64,000 bases of DNA from UBA1926 sp036732005 (lineage in GTDB: Bacteria > Planctomycetota > Phycisphaerae > Phycisphaerales > UBA1924), in the NCBI GenBank assembly GCA_036732005.1, contig DAINDF010000015.1, forward strand, positions 12,733 to 76,732. Reading direction: 5' to 3'. Both the position numbers and the translations under genes were made by a program. The notes under the pieces were generated by a model. The model was not told where the DNA came from and searched no databases. It saw only the letters and a program-made list of their open reading frames with translations. The stretch's first letter is position 1. Every line of letters starts with the position of its first letter. Below, in pieces: positions 35,545-44,900 of this stretch.

Positions 35545-36207
35545 TCAGAAATCGCCCTTGTTCACATAGGGGTAGCTCCACAGGATCGACTGCATCAGCA
35601 CGCTCTTGACCCACGCCGCGTGCATCTTCTCCACCTCCTCGGCGCTGTGCCCGCCCCGGGCGAGGAAGGGCTTGAGCGTCGTCGTCACCGGGATCGTCAG
35701 GGCGGGGATGTGGCGGAACTCGACGATGGGCGCCGCGTCCGCGGCGTCGGTCCGGTTCTTGCCCACGCGGTGGTGCCGCCGCCCGATCTCGAACTGGTAC
35801 GCGAGCCAGGCCTCGTCGTAGTCCGCCGCCGCCGTGTCGAGCACCCAGCGCTCGAAGCGGGCGCGGACGCGTTCGAGGTAGGCGGCGTCGACGACCCCCT
35901 CGTTGTTGCTGAAGGATCTGAGCAGGTGCGGGTTCGACCCGACGAAGCCGTACCAGACGCCGACGAGCTCGGCGACATGCGGCTCGAGCACCGCCCGCGA
36001 CATGCGGAGGTACTTGACATCCTCGTCGGTGAAGAGCAGGGATTTCTTCAACTCATCGAACTCGCTCATCGAGATCGGGGCGGGGGCGAGCGCGGGGTCG
36101 CCCAGGCGGTAGCCCGGGATGTCGGATCGGTCGGCGCCGCCGCCGATCGCGTGCGGCGAGAACAGCAGGGCGGTGGACGCGGCGATGAGGCCCGGGATGC
36201 GGTGCAT
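35545..36207 (-). CDS. Exported protoglobin-domain protein
   Basis: 220 aa. The N-terminus MHRIPGLIAASTALLFSPHAIGGG looks like a signal peptide, and AAAGGAGA lies upstream. Residues about 45-220 match the protoglobin/globin-sensor fold: FDELKKSLLFTDEDVKYLR, LEPHVAELVGVWYGFVGSNPHLL, and YQFEIGRRHHRVGKNRTD containing probable heme-proximal histidines. Protoglobins bind heme and gases (O2, NO, CO). A signal peptide on one is unusual and would place the heme in the periplasm. The stop is 20 residues after SVLMQSILWSYPYVN. Divergent from the HxlR regulator gene, 212 bp apart. Confidence 0.78.
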   Translation of the reverse strand: MHRIPGLIAASTALLFSPHAIGGGADRSDIPGYRLGDPALAPAPISMSEFDELKKSLLFTDEDVKYLRMSRAVLEPHVAELVGVWYGFVGSNPHLLRSFSNNEGVVDAAYLERVRARFERWVLDTAAADYDEAWLAYQFEIGRRHHRVGKNRTDAADAAPIVEFRHIPALTIPVTTTLKPFLARGGHSAEEVEKMHAAWVKSVLMQSILWSYPYVNKGDF

Positions 36208-36419
36208 GGGTGTGTCTCCTTTGGGAACGATGGGAGTCCGAACGGCGTGGGCCGCGGCGACCATCGCCGGGCCCACGGGAGCAAACGCCGCGGATCGGGC
36301 CGGGGCTTCCGCGTCGCGGCGGCGCGTCGGCGATGCGCGTTACGATCAAAGCGGAAAGCGTGGGCCGTTCGCGGGGCGTGGGCGGCGCGCGGGCCGGTCG
36401 CTCGGGAGAATGCGAAGAA

Positions 36420-36752
36420 ATGCAGCCGCGGGTGAGCATCGATCGGGCCGAGGCGTACCACCGCATCACGGACATGCTGCGGTGCAAGTGGTCGCTCGCG
36501 GTGATCGATGCCCTCGAGGCGGGCGACAAGCGCCCCAGCGAGATCCAGCGGCGCCTGCCGGGGCTGACGAGCAAGGTGCTCAGCGACCGGCTGCGCAAAC
36601 TCGAGAATTTCGGCCTGCTGGATCGGGAGGCGTTCGCGGAGGTGCCGCCCCGGGTCGAGTACACGCTCAACGACCGGGGCCGGTCGTTCGCGGCGATCGT
36701 CCGGTCCATCGGCGTGTTCGTCGATGACTGGGTCGCCCGACCCGGCGGGTGA
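36420..36752 (+). CDS. HxlR-family transcriptional regulator
   Basis: Winged-helix repressor-type protein, 110 aa: CKWSLAVIDALEAGDKRPSEIQRRLPGLTSKVL around residues 22-54, the family's first helices, then LSDRLRKLENFGLLDRE and the wing VEYTLNDRGRSF. It lacks the typical N-terminal CP dipeptide, but Cys22 lies next to the conserved KW. The start MQPRVSIDRAEAY was chosen because it begins just before the domain; an ATG at 36333 would add 29 residues. Divergence from the protoglobin gene suggests local regulation. Confidence 0.82.
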   Translation: MQPRVSIDRAEAYHRITDMLRCKWSLAVIDALEAGDKRPSEIQRRLPGLTSKVLSDRLRKLENFGLLDREAFAEVPPRVEYTLNDRGRSFAAIVRSIGVFVDDWVARPGG

Positions 36753-36792
36753 GGCGTCGCCCGCTCCGTCGCGCCGGCGGTACAGTGCGCCG

Positions 36793-37380
36793 ATGCCCGA
36801 CGCCGACCGTCCGCCGCCCAGCCCGCACTCCCTGAAGCACCGCGTCGGCCGGGTCGCGTGGGGCGTGGTGCAGTCGACGCTCTTCCGCCCGAGCCCCCGT
36901 CCGCTCTTCGGGTGGAGGCGGTTCCTGCTGACGCTCTTCGGGGCGCGGCTCGACCCCAAGGCCCGCGTCTACCCGCGCGTGAAGGTCTGGGCGCCGTGGA
37001 ACCTGGAGATGGAGGCGTACGCGACGCTCGCGGACGATGTGGATTGCTATTGCGTCGCGCGGACGGTGATCGGGCGGCGCGCGACGGTGAGCCAGTATTC
37101 CTACCTCTGCGGGGCGACGCACGACTTCGAGCGGTCGAGCCGCCCGCTGGTCCCGATGCCCATCACGATCGGGGCGCGGGCCTGGGTGGCGGCCGATGTC
37201 TTCGTCGGGCCCGGCGTGACGATCGGCGAGGGGGCGGTGGTCGGGGCGCGGTCGAGCGTGTTCGGCGATCTGCCCCCCTGGAAGGTCTGCGTGGGCTCCC
37301 CCGCAAGGCCCGTCCGCGATGTGGTGCTCAAGGACGGGCCCGAAGGGGACGCCGCGGAGAGGGGTTCCACCCCACACTGA
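36793..37380 (+). CDS. WcaF-like acyltransferase (left-handed beta-helix)
   Basis: 195 aa, of the colanic-acid acetyltransferase WcaF type. The hexapeptide repeats are in the middle and C-terminal part (VIGRRATVSQYSYLCGATHDF, GARAWVAADVFVGPGVTIGEGAVVGARSSVFGDLPPW), with the conserved H in GATHDF. The N-terminus FLLTLFGARLDPKARVYPRVKVWAPWNLEM is the usual lead-in. It may acetylate the surface polysaccharide of the nearby cluster. It begins 40 bases after the regulator gene and may share its transcript. Confidence 0.85.
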   Translation: MPDADRPPPSPHSLKHRVGRVAWGVVQSTLFRPSPRPLFGWRRFLLTLFGARLDPKARVYPRVKVWAPWNLEMEAYATLADDVDCYCVARTVIGRRATVSQYSYLCGATHDFERSSRPLVPMPITIGARAWVAADVFVGPGVTIGEGAVVGARSSVFGDLPPWKVCVGSPARPVRDVVLKDGPEGDAAERGSTPH

Positions 37381-37494
37381 GGCGGCCCTTGCCCGGAGGC
37401 CGAGCGAGGTCCACAATTCCCGAGCAAACACGAAACACCCGCGGGCGGCGCGCGCGCCGACCGCGGGGTCGGCGTGGGGTGAAAGGAGTGCGCG

Positions 37495-38139
37495 ATGCTC
37501 TGCCGATCTCGGCTGGTTCTCGCCGCGTTGCTGGTCTCGCTCGCGTCGTCGTCGCTGAGCGCGGCGAGTTGGTGGGTCTATGTGGGCTCGGGCACGGGCC
37601 GGTGCGGGTGCGCCCCGACCTGGGTGCAGAACCCGCTGTGGTGGTCCGGGGGGCTCTGGATTTCTGGTTCCTCCTGGTCTGTCTGCATCGGTTCGTGCGA
37701 CGAGTGGGACGGCTCCAACCGGGCGGCCTGGGACGCGCTCGACCGGGGATCGTGGCGCGTGGCGCGCGACGCCTTTCAGGCTCGGGTCAACAGCCGACCG
37801 GGAGACGGCGGGGCGTGGATCGGGCTCGCCCTGGCCCGCGGGGCCGGCGGGAACGACGCCCTTGCCGAGAGCGCGATGCGCCGTGCAATCCGGCTCGGGC
37901 TGAGCCGGTCCCTGCGTGGCGTGCCAGAGTCCCAGGTAACCCCGTTGCTGGAGCGGCTCGAGACCCGCTACGCCACACGGGCCCAGGCCCGCGGCGATCG
38001 GTGGTTCCTGGTCGCCGCGGTGCGGGCGATTTCGGGTGACCGGGGCGGTGCGCGCGCGGCGGCCGATCGGGCGCTGCGGGTGAATCGGTTCGACGCGGAG
38101 GCGCGGGCGGTGCTGGCGTTCGTTCGCGCACGGCGGTAG
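37495..38139 (+). CDS. Secreted TPR-like protein, paralogue 1
   Basis: 214 aa. Signal peptide (residues 1-23), then a short Trp/Cys/Gly-rich stretch (WWVYVGSGTGRCGCAP ... WSVCIGSCDEW) and an alpha-helical region (about 78-214) with TPR-like repeats: AWDALDRGSWRVARDAF, AWIGLALARGAGGNDALAESAMRRAIRLGL. The helical part is clearly related to the next gene (shared LALARxAGGxxxxAxxAMRRAIRxGL). AAAGGAG precedes the ATG. Function unknown. Confidence 0.65.
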   Translation: MLCRSRLVLAALLVSLASSSLSAASWWVYVGSGTGRCGCAPTWVQNPLWWSGGLWISGSSWSVCIGSCDEWDGSNRAAWDALDRGSWRVARDAFQARVNSRPGDGGAWIGLALARGAGGNDALAESAMRRAIRLGLSRSLRGVPESQVTPLLERLETRYATRAQARGDRWFLVAAVRAISGDRGGARAAADRALRVNRFDAEARAVLAFVRARR

Positions 38140-38225
38140 GTGGGTTTTGTTTGTGTTCTTCGGACCTTGGAACCGCTTTCACCGGGACAGCCGGCAGTGG
38201 CTCGGCCGCAGAACGAAGATTGCCC

Positions 38226-38242
38226 TTGTTCCTTCGGAACAA
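38226..38242. promoter_or_regulatory. Perfect 7-bp inverted repeat, possible operator
   Basis: TTGTTCC (38226-38232) / GGAACAA (38236-38242) with loop TTC, in the relatively AT-rich leader between the two paralogous genes. A second palindrome CAACATGTTG lies at 38263-38272. They could be regulator sites. Confidence 0.3.
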
Positions 38243-38336
38243 ATCGCGTCTGATGTCGGTATCAACATGTTGAATCGGTCCCCGGCGCGTCGCCGCGGGC
38301 CGGTGCCGCACTCGGGTCTCGCGAGGAGGTTCGTCG

Positions 38337-39200
38337 ATGCTCCGGAAGACTCGTCTTGCTCTTGCTGTGCTCGGGCCGCTCATGATCGCCGGGACCGCCA
38401 GCGCCGACCGCGACCGCCGCGATTCGCGGGATTCGTGCCCGCCGCCGCGGCCTTCGCATTCCAACTGGAACCGCGGGCATGACTGGAATCGCGGACATGA
38501 CTGGGATCGCGGGCATTCCCGGTCCGGGCTGTCGATCTCGTTCAGCACGGGGTCGTACGCGCGGTACGACAGTTGGAGCCGGTGGCCGAGTCACTCGTCG
38601 CGTTCATCGAACTGGTGCGCCCCGAGCTGGGGCTCGAGTTGGCACCGTTACGACTATGCCCCCCGCACCTCGACGGTGATCGTGGAGCGCCCGGTGTACC
38701 GCGAGGTGGTGCGCGAGGTCCCGGTGTACCGCGAGGTGCCGGTCTATCGCGAGATCCCCCGCGAACCCGCGGACCCGTTCCGCGTCGGGTGGTCGGCGCT
38801 GATCGACGGGGACCTCGGGGCCGCGCGGGAGTATTTCGAGGGCAAGGCGGCGTCGTACCCCGACGACCCGGCGCCGAAGATCGGGCTGGCGCTCGCCCGG
38901 GCGGCGGGCGGGTTCGATGACCAGGCCGACTGGGCGATGCGGCGTGCGATCCGCGCGGGGCTCGACCGGGGCGTGCGTGCGGCGCCCGTGGAGCGGATGG
39001 AGGGCCTGCTCTCCGGGCTGGAGATCCGCTACGCGGAGCGCTCGTTCGCGTACCACGACCGCTGGGTGATGCTCTCGGCGATCCGTTACCTCCGGGGCGA
39101 TCTCCTCGGGGCCGAGCGGGCCGCCGAGCGGGCGCTCGAGCTGGACCGGCACGACGACGACGCCCGCCGGCTCTCGCAGCTCGCGCGGCGCGCGGACTGA
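38337..39200 (+). CDS. Secreted TPR-like protein, paralogue 2, with repeat N-terminus
   Basis: 287 aa. Signal peptide (about 1-23), then a low-complexity stretch with repeats NWNRGHDWNRGHDWDRGH (Trp/His/Arg/Asp) and a Ser-rich part, then a run of VYREV-type units (PVYREVVREVPVYREV). The helical C-terminus (about 148-287) is paralogous to the preceding gene, including IGLALARAAGGFDDQADWAMRRAIRAGL. The basic, His-rich repeat segment could bind metal or an acidic polymer; this is a guess. A strong terminator follows. Confidence 0.65.
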   Translation: MLRKTRLALAVLGPLMIAGTASADRDRRDSRDSCPPPRPSHSNWNRGHDWNRGHDWDRGHSRSGLSISFSTGSYARYDSWSRWPSHSSRSSNWCAPSWGSSWHRYDYAPRTSTVIVERPVYREVVREVPVYREVPVYREIPREPADPFRVGWSALIDGDLGAAREYFEGKAASYPDDPAPKIGLALARAAGGFDDQADWAMRRAIRAGLDRGVRAAPVERMEGLLSGLEIRYAERSFAYHDRWVMLSAIRYLRGDLLGAERAAERALELDRHDDDARRLSQLARRAD

Positions 39201-39224
39201 TCACCAACGGGTTCATCCTCTCCG

Positions 39225-39253
39225 GGGACGCCGCACGCCGGCGTCCCTTTTTT
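39225..39253 (+). terminator. Intrinsic terminator
   Basis: Stem GGGACGCCG (39225-39233) / CGGCGTCCC (39239-39247) followed by TTTTTT. Confidence 0.9.
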
Positions 39254-39281
39254 CTGCGCCGGGCTACGCTCCGCCGACGCG

Positions 39282-39908
39282 ATGTACCGGCTGCGCTATT
39301 ACGACAACCCGATCGAGGCCGAGCAGGCGGCGCGGTGGCTCCTCCGGCACGGGGTGCTGGCGGCGGTCGCCGGCGATCATGTCTCGAGCCTGGGCCCCTA
39401 CGGCGGGTTCACCCGGCGCCACGGCATGGGCTCGTTCACGCTCGCGATCGCGCTCGAGCGGCAGCGTGAGGAGGCGAGGCTGTTGCTCGATATTCTCGCC
39501 GATGAGCCCGCCGAGTACGAGGCGGGCTGGGAGGACCGCTGCGTGCCCGATCTGTCCCGGCTCGACCCGATGCTCCTGCCGCCCTGCCCCGGGTGCGGGC
39601 GGACACTCCCGGCGGACGCGGCGATCGAGGCGTGCCCGGCGTGCGGCGCGCCGGTCGATGTCGCGGGGCTCATCGCGGACCTGCACGGCCCGGAGGTGAT
39701 CCAGTCGCTGCTCGATCCCGACGACGCGGAAGACTGGATCACCGACGAGATGCTCGACCTGGCCGCGGCGGACTGCCCGTCGTGCGGTTACCCGCTCGAC
39801 GGGCTGGCGCACCGGGGTCGGTGCCCCGAGTGCGGGGGCGGCTACGACAAGCGATCGATGCTCGAGAACCTGCTGCACGGGGGGAAGGGCGACCCGGCCG
39901 GGGGCTGA
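39282..39908 (+). CDS. Zinc-ribbon protein, DUF2007-like N-terminus
   Basis: 208 aa, cytoplasmic. The N-terminal ~70 residues (MYRLRYYDNPIEAEQAARWLLRHGV) resemble the DUF2007 fold with a small alpha/beta domain. Then come two Cys-rich ribbons: CPGCGRTLPADAAIEACPACG (about 102-122) and CPSCGYPLDGLAHRGRCPECG (about 169-189), each with two CxxC pairs that should bind zinc. The function of such proteins is unknown. It stands alone downstream of a terminator. Confidence 0.6.
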   Translation: MYRLRYYDNPIEAEQAARWLLRHGVLAAVAGDHVSSLGPYGGFTRRHGMGSFTLAIALERQREEARLLLDILADEPAEYEAGWEDRCVPDLSRLDPMLLPPCPGCGRTLPADAAIEACPACGAPVDVAGLIADLHGPEVIQSLLDPDDAEDWITDEMLDLAAADCPSCGYPLDGLAHRGRCPECGGGYDKRSMLENLLHGGKGDPAGG

Positions 39909-39936
39909 GCGACCCGCCCGATCTCGCCCAGCGGCG

Positions 39937-41019
39937 TCAGGGGCACCCGTTCAGGAACGCGTTCACGAAGGTCGTGATGTCGGCGAGATCGAACAGGCCG
40001 TCGTCGTTGAAATCGACCGACGAGTCCTGTGATGTGAACCCCGAGACGAACGCGGTGATGTCCGCGAGGTCGAGCAGGCCGTACTCGGGGGCGAGGTCGG
40101 CTTCGTTGCAGCCCGGGGCGGCGTTGGTGATGGTGATCTCGTAGTTCCCGAATTGGAAGTGGAACCCGGCGAAGGCGAAGTCGCTGTACCCGGTGATGGC
40201 GATGAAGAGATCGCCGAACTCGTCCGTGGTCCCGTTGAGGACGGACAGGCAGCAGCCGACATCCGGGTCGTCATCGTTGATATCGATGAACGCACCGCCC
40301 GAGTCGAATGTCGCCAGGACGGTGTCAAAGTCGGCGCTGGTGACGCGGATCTCGTACTCGGTGTCGGGGGCCAGGCCGCCGATCTGGTAGAAGTCCACAT
40401 CGTTTGAGCACTTGCACCCGCCCGGGGTGTTGTCGAGGTAGAGGTCGTAGTACCCGCCGATCGCCTCGGCCGGGGCGGTCAGCCCGCCCCCGAAGACCTC
40501 GTCGCCCGTGATGAACTCGAAGTCCCCGACATAGTCGAAGCCGATGTAGTTGAACCCTCCGTCGTACCAGTCGACCCACCCGTTCCAGAGCCCGAGCTCG
40601 CCGTGGGGGTTGGCCGTGCCGTCGTCGAAGCCGTCAAAGTCGAAGTCGTCATACCCCGAGACGAGCCAGGAGACGAGCCCGCTGGGCTCGACGGGGCGGC
40701 CGAAGACGCCCGAGGCCCGCCCGTTGCCGAGGAAGCTGTCGTCGTCGTCGGTCTCGACGATCGAGCCGAGATCGTCGTAGACGCCCAGCACGGTGTCCGG
40801 GCCGGGGCAGTCCCCACCTCCCTTGCCGTACCCGTACCCGCACCCGCGGTCTTCGAGATCGCCGGCGATCACCACGCCGTCGGGGTTTCCCTGGACGAAA
40901 TCGCCCGGGAAGAAGTCGTTGGCGGGCTCGCCGACCCCGCCCATGACCGCCGCGGACATCGAGAGCACGGACGCGATCGCCGCGGCGTCGGCCGCCGAGA
41001 CCTTCTTCTGGCTGGACAT
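39937..41019 (-). CDS. Secreted protein with C-terminal GC-type dockerin
   Basis: 360 aa. N-terminus MSSQKKVSAADAAAIASVLSMSAAVMGG with GGGAGA upstream; a hydrophobic export segment is likely although not a textbook signal peptide. The middle is an Asp/Gly-rich beta domain (GGCKCSNDVDFYQIGGL..., FIDINDDDPDVGCCLSVLNGT), resembling PPC-like secreted domains. The last ~60 residues are a two-repeat dockerin (CNEADLAPEYGLLDLADIT ... NGCP). No enzymatic motif seen. Confidence 0.78.
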   Translation of the reverse strand: MSSQKKVSAADAAAIASVLSMSAAVMGGVGEPANDFFPGDFVQGNPDGVVIAGDLEDRGCGYGYGKGGGDCPGPDTVLGVYDDLGSIVETDDDDSFLGNGRASGVFGRPVEPSGLVSWLVSGYDDFDFDGFDDGTANPHGELGLWNGWVDWYDGGFNYIGFDYVGDFEFITGDEVFGGGLTAPAEAIGGYYDLYLDNTPGGCKCSNDVDFYQIGGLAPDTEYEIRVTSADFDTVLATFDSGGAFIDINDDDPDVGCCLSVLNGTTDEFGDLFIAITGYSDFAFAGFHFQFGNYEITITNAAPGCNEADLAPEYGLLDLADITAFVSGFTSQDSSVDFNDDGLFDLADITTFVNAFLNGCP

Positions 41020-41137
41020 TCTCTGATCTCCCACTCGCCGAGTCGGGCGTGCCGCGCGGCCCACGCAGCCGGTGCGGCGGCCCCTCGGCGGGGATCATCC
41101 CGGATCGCCGCGGCGGGGTCAATGGGTCGGGCGCATG

Positions 41138-41998
41138 TTAGAGATCGCTCACCCCGCCCCGGGCGCTCGGGCGCGCCGAGGGGTCGGCCCCCGAGGACTC
41201 GCCCGCCCCGCCGGTGACCGAGATGAGACGGAAACGGCTGACGAGTTCGACCTCAAGGCGGTGGGTGGCTTCCATGCCGCGGCGCTGCAGGGCCCGGCGC
41301 ACCGCGCCGGCGGAGGCCTCGATCTGCTCGAGCCGCTTGCCCGAGGAGATGGTGTCGGCGTGCTGGCGGTAGAGATAGAGAGGCCTCGGGAGCCGGCGGA
41401 ACTCGGTGATCTCGCTGAGGCGGAGGCAGAAGTCGTAATCGCCCGCGTAGCGCATCGACTCGTCTAGCCCGCCGACGCGGTCGTAGAGCTCGCGGCGGTA
41501 GAGGCGGAAGTGGAAGGTCATGAAGTCGACGAGGAGGCGGCGGGGGGAGTAGGGGATGTCGGCGCGGTGCCCGTAGGCGAGCGGGCGGTTGTGCTCGTCG
41601 ATGACCATCTGATCGGTGTAGACGCAGCCGACTTCCGGGTTGGCGCGCAGCTCGGCGGCGCAGGCGCTCAGGCAGTCGGGCAGGATGAGGTCGTCGGAAT
41701 CGACCCAGCCGATGAAGCCCCCCCGGGCGTGCCGGTGGGCGAGGTTGAGGTTGGCGAACGAGCCCGCGTTCCGCTCGCGCGCGATGGCGCGGACGCGCGG
41801 GTCCTCCGCCCCGTGGCGGCGCGCCACGGCGAGCGTCCCGTCGGTGCTGGCGTCGTCGACGACGATGACCTCGAACGAGGGGTGGTCCTGGTCGCGGATC
41901 GAGCGCAGGCAGGCGTCGAGCATCCGCTCGCGGTTGAACGCGCACACGATGACGGTGATTTCTGGCGCCGGGCCGTCCGCCCCGGCCGGGTCGCTCAT
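41138..41998 (-). CDS. Glycosyltransferase family 2 protein
   Basis: 286 aa, GT-A fold. N-terminus TVIVCAFNRERMLDACLRSI; nucleotide-sugar/metal motifs VIVVDDASTDGTLAV and GWVDSDDLILP (the DxD region), then GDYDFCLRLSE. The ATG overlaps the stop of the sortilin-like gene (ATGA), so translation is coupled to a large secreted protein. A glycosyltransferase joined in this way could glycosylate that protein or its cell-surface partners. Confidence 0.88.
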   Translation of the reverse strand: MSDPAGADGPAPEITVIVCAFNRERMLDACLRSIRDQDHPSFEVIVVDDASTDGTLAVARRHGAEDPRVRAIARERNAGSFANLNLAHRHARGGFIGWVDSDDLILPDCLSACAAELRANPEVGCVYTDQMVIDEHNRPLAYGHRADIPYSPRRLLVDFMTFHFRLYRRELYDRVGGLDESMRYAGDYDFCLRLSEITEFRRLPRPLYLYRQHADTISSGKRLEQIEASAGAVRRALQRRGMEATHRLEVELVSRFRLISVTGGAGESSGADPSARPSARGGVSDL

Positions 41999-44900
41999 TC
42001 CGCGCACTCCGCGCCGGAGAACAGCTCGACGAATCGAATCAGGTCGGAGGCGTCGAGGACTCCGTCGCCACACCCGATCACGCCCTCCAGGGGCATGTCC
42101 GCCGAGAGCCGCCCGGCCTGGAAGTCGGCGATGAAGCCGTTGAAGTCGGCGAGATCGAAGGTCTCGAACGGCACGACAAGATCGGCGGCGTTGCAGGGGA
42201 TGCCGATGCCGGTGCTGCCGCAGCGGGCGGTCAGCTCGGCGAGGAAGGCGCCCCGCCCGTGGGTGAAGGCGACCATCGTGTTCTTGTCGCGCAGGTCGAT
42301 CGACTCGACGACAGTGCGCGGCAGCGTGCCGGGCCCGGTCATCGGGATGTTGACGAAGGTCCAGTTGACGCGGTCCTCGGGGTCGGAACCGTTGTCGGGC
42401 CCGTCGGGGTCGCAGAGCAGGTCCTCGGCCCATGCGTCGGCGCTGATGAAGACGCCGATCTCGGTGCCGACGATGACGAGGCACTCGCCCGGGTCGTCGC
42501 AGGGCCCGCTGTTGCACTTGCGGAGCGTGACCCAATGGGCGGGGACATCGGGCAGGACGGGGTCGATGCCGTCGTCGGGGTTGCAGTCCACGCCGTCGTA
42601 GACGATGAACTGGTACTCGCCGGCGGCCGACCCCTCGGTGACGGTCGAGCCGCGGAAGACATGCCCGAACGAGCCGGTGGAGGTGAACCGGGCGTTGGTG
42701 AGCCAGACGACATCGGGGTCGTAGGGGTCGACGGCGATGCTGGAGACATAGCCCGATTCGAGCGGGAGGCCGACATAGAGGACCTCCCAGACGATGTCGG
42801 CGGGGTCGTTCGCCAGGCCGTTGAGCGTGCGGAGCACCCACCCGTCCTCGGTGCCCATGTAGACGACATCGGAATCGGAGGGCGCGACCGCGATCGCGGA
42901 GACGCGGGAGATCAGGTCGAACTGCGGGGGCAGGCCCGGGAAGTTGAAGTTGGGGCCCGCGAGATCCCAGTCGACGAGGGCGGGGTCGGCGTCGTTGGCG
43001 TTGGTCGTGCGCCAGGGGCGGAGCCCGCCGGTCCAGAGGACATTCGGGTTGTTGGGGTCCATCGCGATCGGCGTGATGAACAGGCCGAAGTCGGGGCCCA
43101 GCCCGTTGTTGATGTTCTCGGGGTCTTCTGATCCCACGGGTGCGGCGGGGTTGAACCGCATGCGGTAGACCGAGCCGAAGTTCTGCGTGGAGCCGTAGAT
43201 GGTGTTGTTGTCGGTCGGGTCGATCCAGGTGTAGCCCCCATCGCCGGTCAGGAGGGTGTCCCAGGATTCGGTGCAGGAGCGCCGGAAGGAGCGGACAACA
43301 CCGTTGTCCTGCGTGCCGCCGGCGAACATGTCGCGCCCGTTGGGCGCGGTCGTGGTCCCGCTGTCGCCGTGGTAGAACTGGGTGACCTCGTACCCGTTGT
43401 TCAGGTCCTTCCACACGACCTGGGACTGATCGGCCCCGGGCAGGAAGGGGCAGCCGTCCTCGGCGACGGGCGCACGGGCGTTGAGGGTGCGGTGGAGCCC
43501 GCCGTCGTTTGAGACATACATCGTCTGGTTCGCGACGCCGTCGTACTGGGGGTGGAAGACGATCTCGTGCTGATCGGCGTGGACATACTGGGCGGCGCCC
43601 GGGTCGAAGTACCAGTAGGACGCGACGCCGAAGTTGGCGGCGCCGTCGTCGGAGCGGAACAGGTCGATGCCGCCGACCCAGACGATGTCCTCGTCGGCCG
43701 GGTCGACCTTGATGATGTTGTCGTACCACCCCTGGCTGAGGTTCTGGTCGATCACGCCCGCGCAGACGCCGGAGAAGAGCGGGTTGGAGAGCAGGACCTC
43801 GTGGAGAAGATTGGTGGGGTGATCGAACTCGAGGCGGGGCTCGAAGACGAGCTGCGCGTCGGTGACGACACCGTCCATGTTCGTCATTTTGACCAGGCTG
43901 GTCATGTCCGCCCGGAAGACATTGATCACGCCGCCGTACTCGAGCCCCTGCGACTCGGCGGGGACATCGAAGAAATCCCCGTTCCGGGCCATGAGGACAT
44001 AGACGACGCCCTCGTCGGCCTCGCTGGTGCGCGGGCCGAAGGCGACGGTCATCCGCCCCTGCACGACGGTGTCGATGCGGTGGATGGTGTCGTCGCTGGC
44101 GCCGGTCTGGTCGACCTGGCGGAACCAGCGGTCGCCCCCGTCGACGCTGAGCCAGAGCCCGTCGTCCCGGGCCCCGCCGAAGGAGGCGAGGACGATCTCC
44201 TCCTCGGGCTCATCGGGGTTGCCCGTGCGGGGCGCGGGGCGGACCTGGACATCGAGCGCGCCCTCGATCGAGCCCCGGGCGTTCTGCTGCCCGAAGAGGT
44301 AGATCGGGTTGGCGAGCATGAGGCGCCAGATGTAGTTGTTGCCCTCCCCGTCGGTCGGCTCGCCCCGGTTGTCGTGCCGCCAGACGCCCGTCCGCGTCGC
44401 GACATAGATGCGCTTGGGATCGGCCGGGCTGATCGCGATCTTGTTGACATACTGGAACGCGAAGGAGGCGACGAAGGGGAAGAGCGTCTCCTCCATCTGC
44501 TGCCAGGACAGGCCCCCGTTGGTGCTCTTGTACATGCCCAGGCCCTGGACCGCGTCGCCGTTGAAGAAGCCCTCGCCGGTGCCGGCGTAGACGATCTGCG
44601 GGTTCTCGGGGTCCATGGCGAGCGCGGAGACGGCGATGTTCTCGAGCAGGTCCGCCACGGGGCGCCACGACGCCCCGCCGTCGTCGCTCCTGAAGATGCC
44701 GCCGGCCACGCCCGCGGCGAGCATGAACCCGGGGTCGTCCGGGTCGGTCGAGCCCGGGCCGAGCGGGTGGATCACCATCGCACGCGTGCGCCCGCCGACA
44801 TTCCCCGGGCCCAGGTTGCGCCAGGTGTCGACGAAGTCCTCCGCTTTCACATCGCCCCGGAGCAGCGCCCGCTCGCGGAGCAGCGCCGCCTGACGCTCGG

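Noticed and set aside
40200..43700. Numerous short frames with Pro/Ser/Thr-rich translations
   Set aside because: All are antisense or alternate-frame readings of the dockerin and propeller genes.
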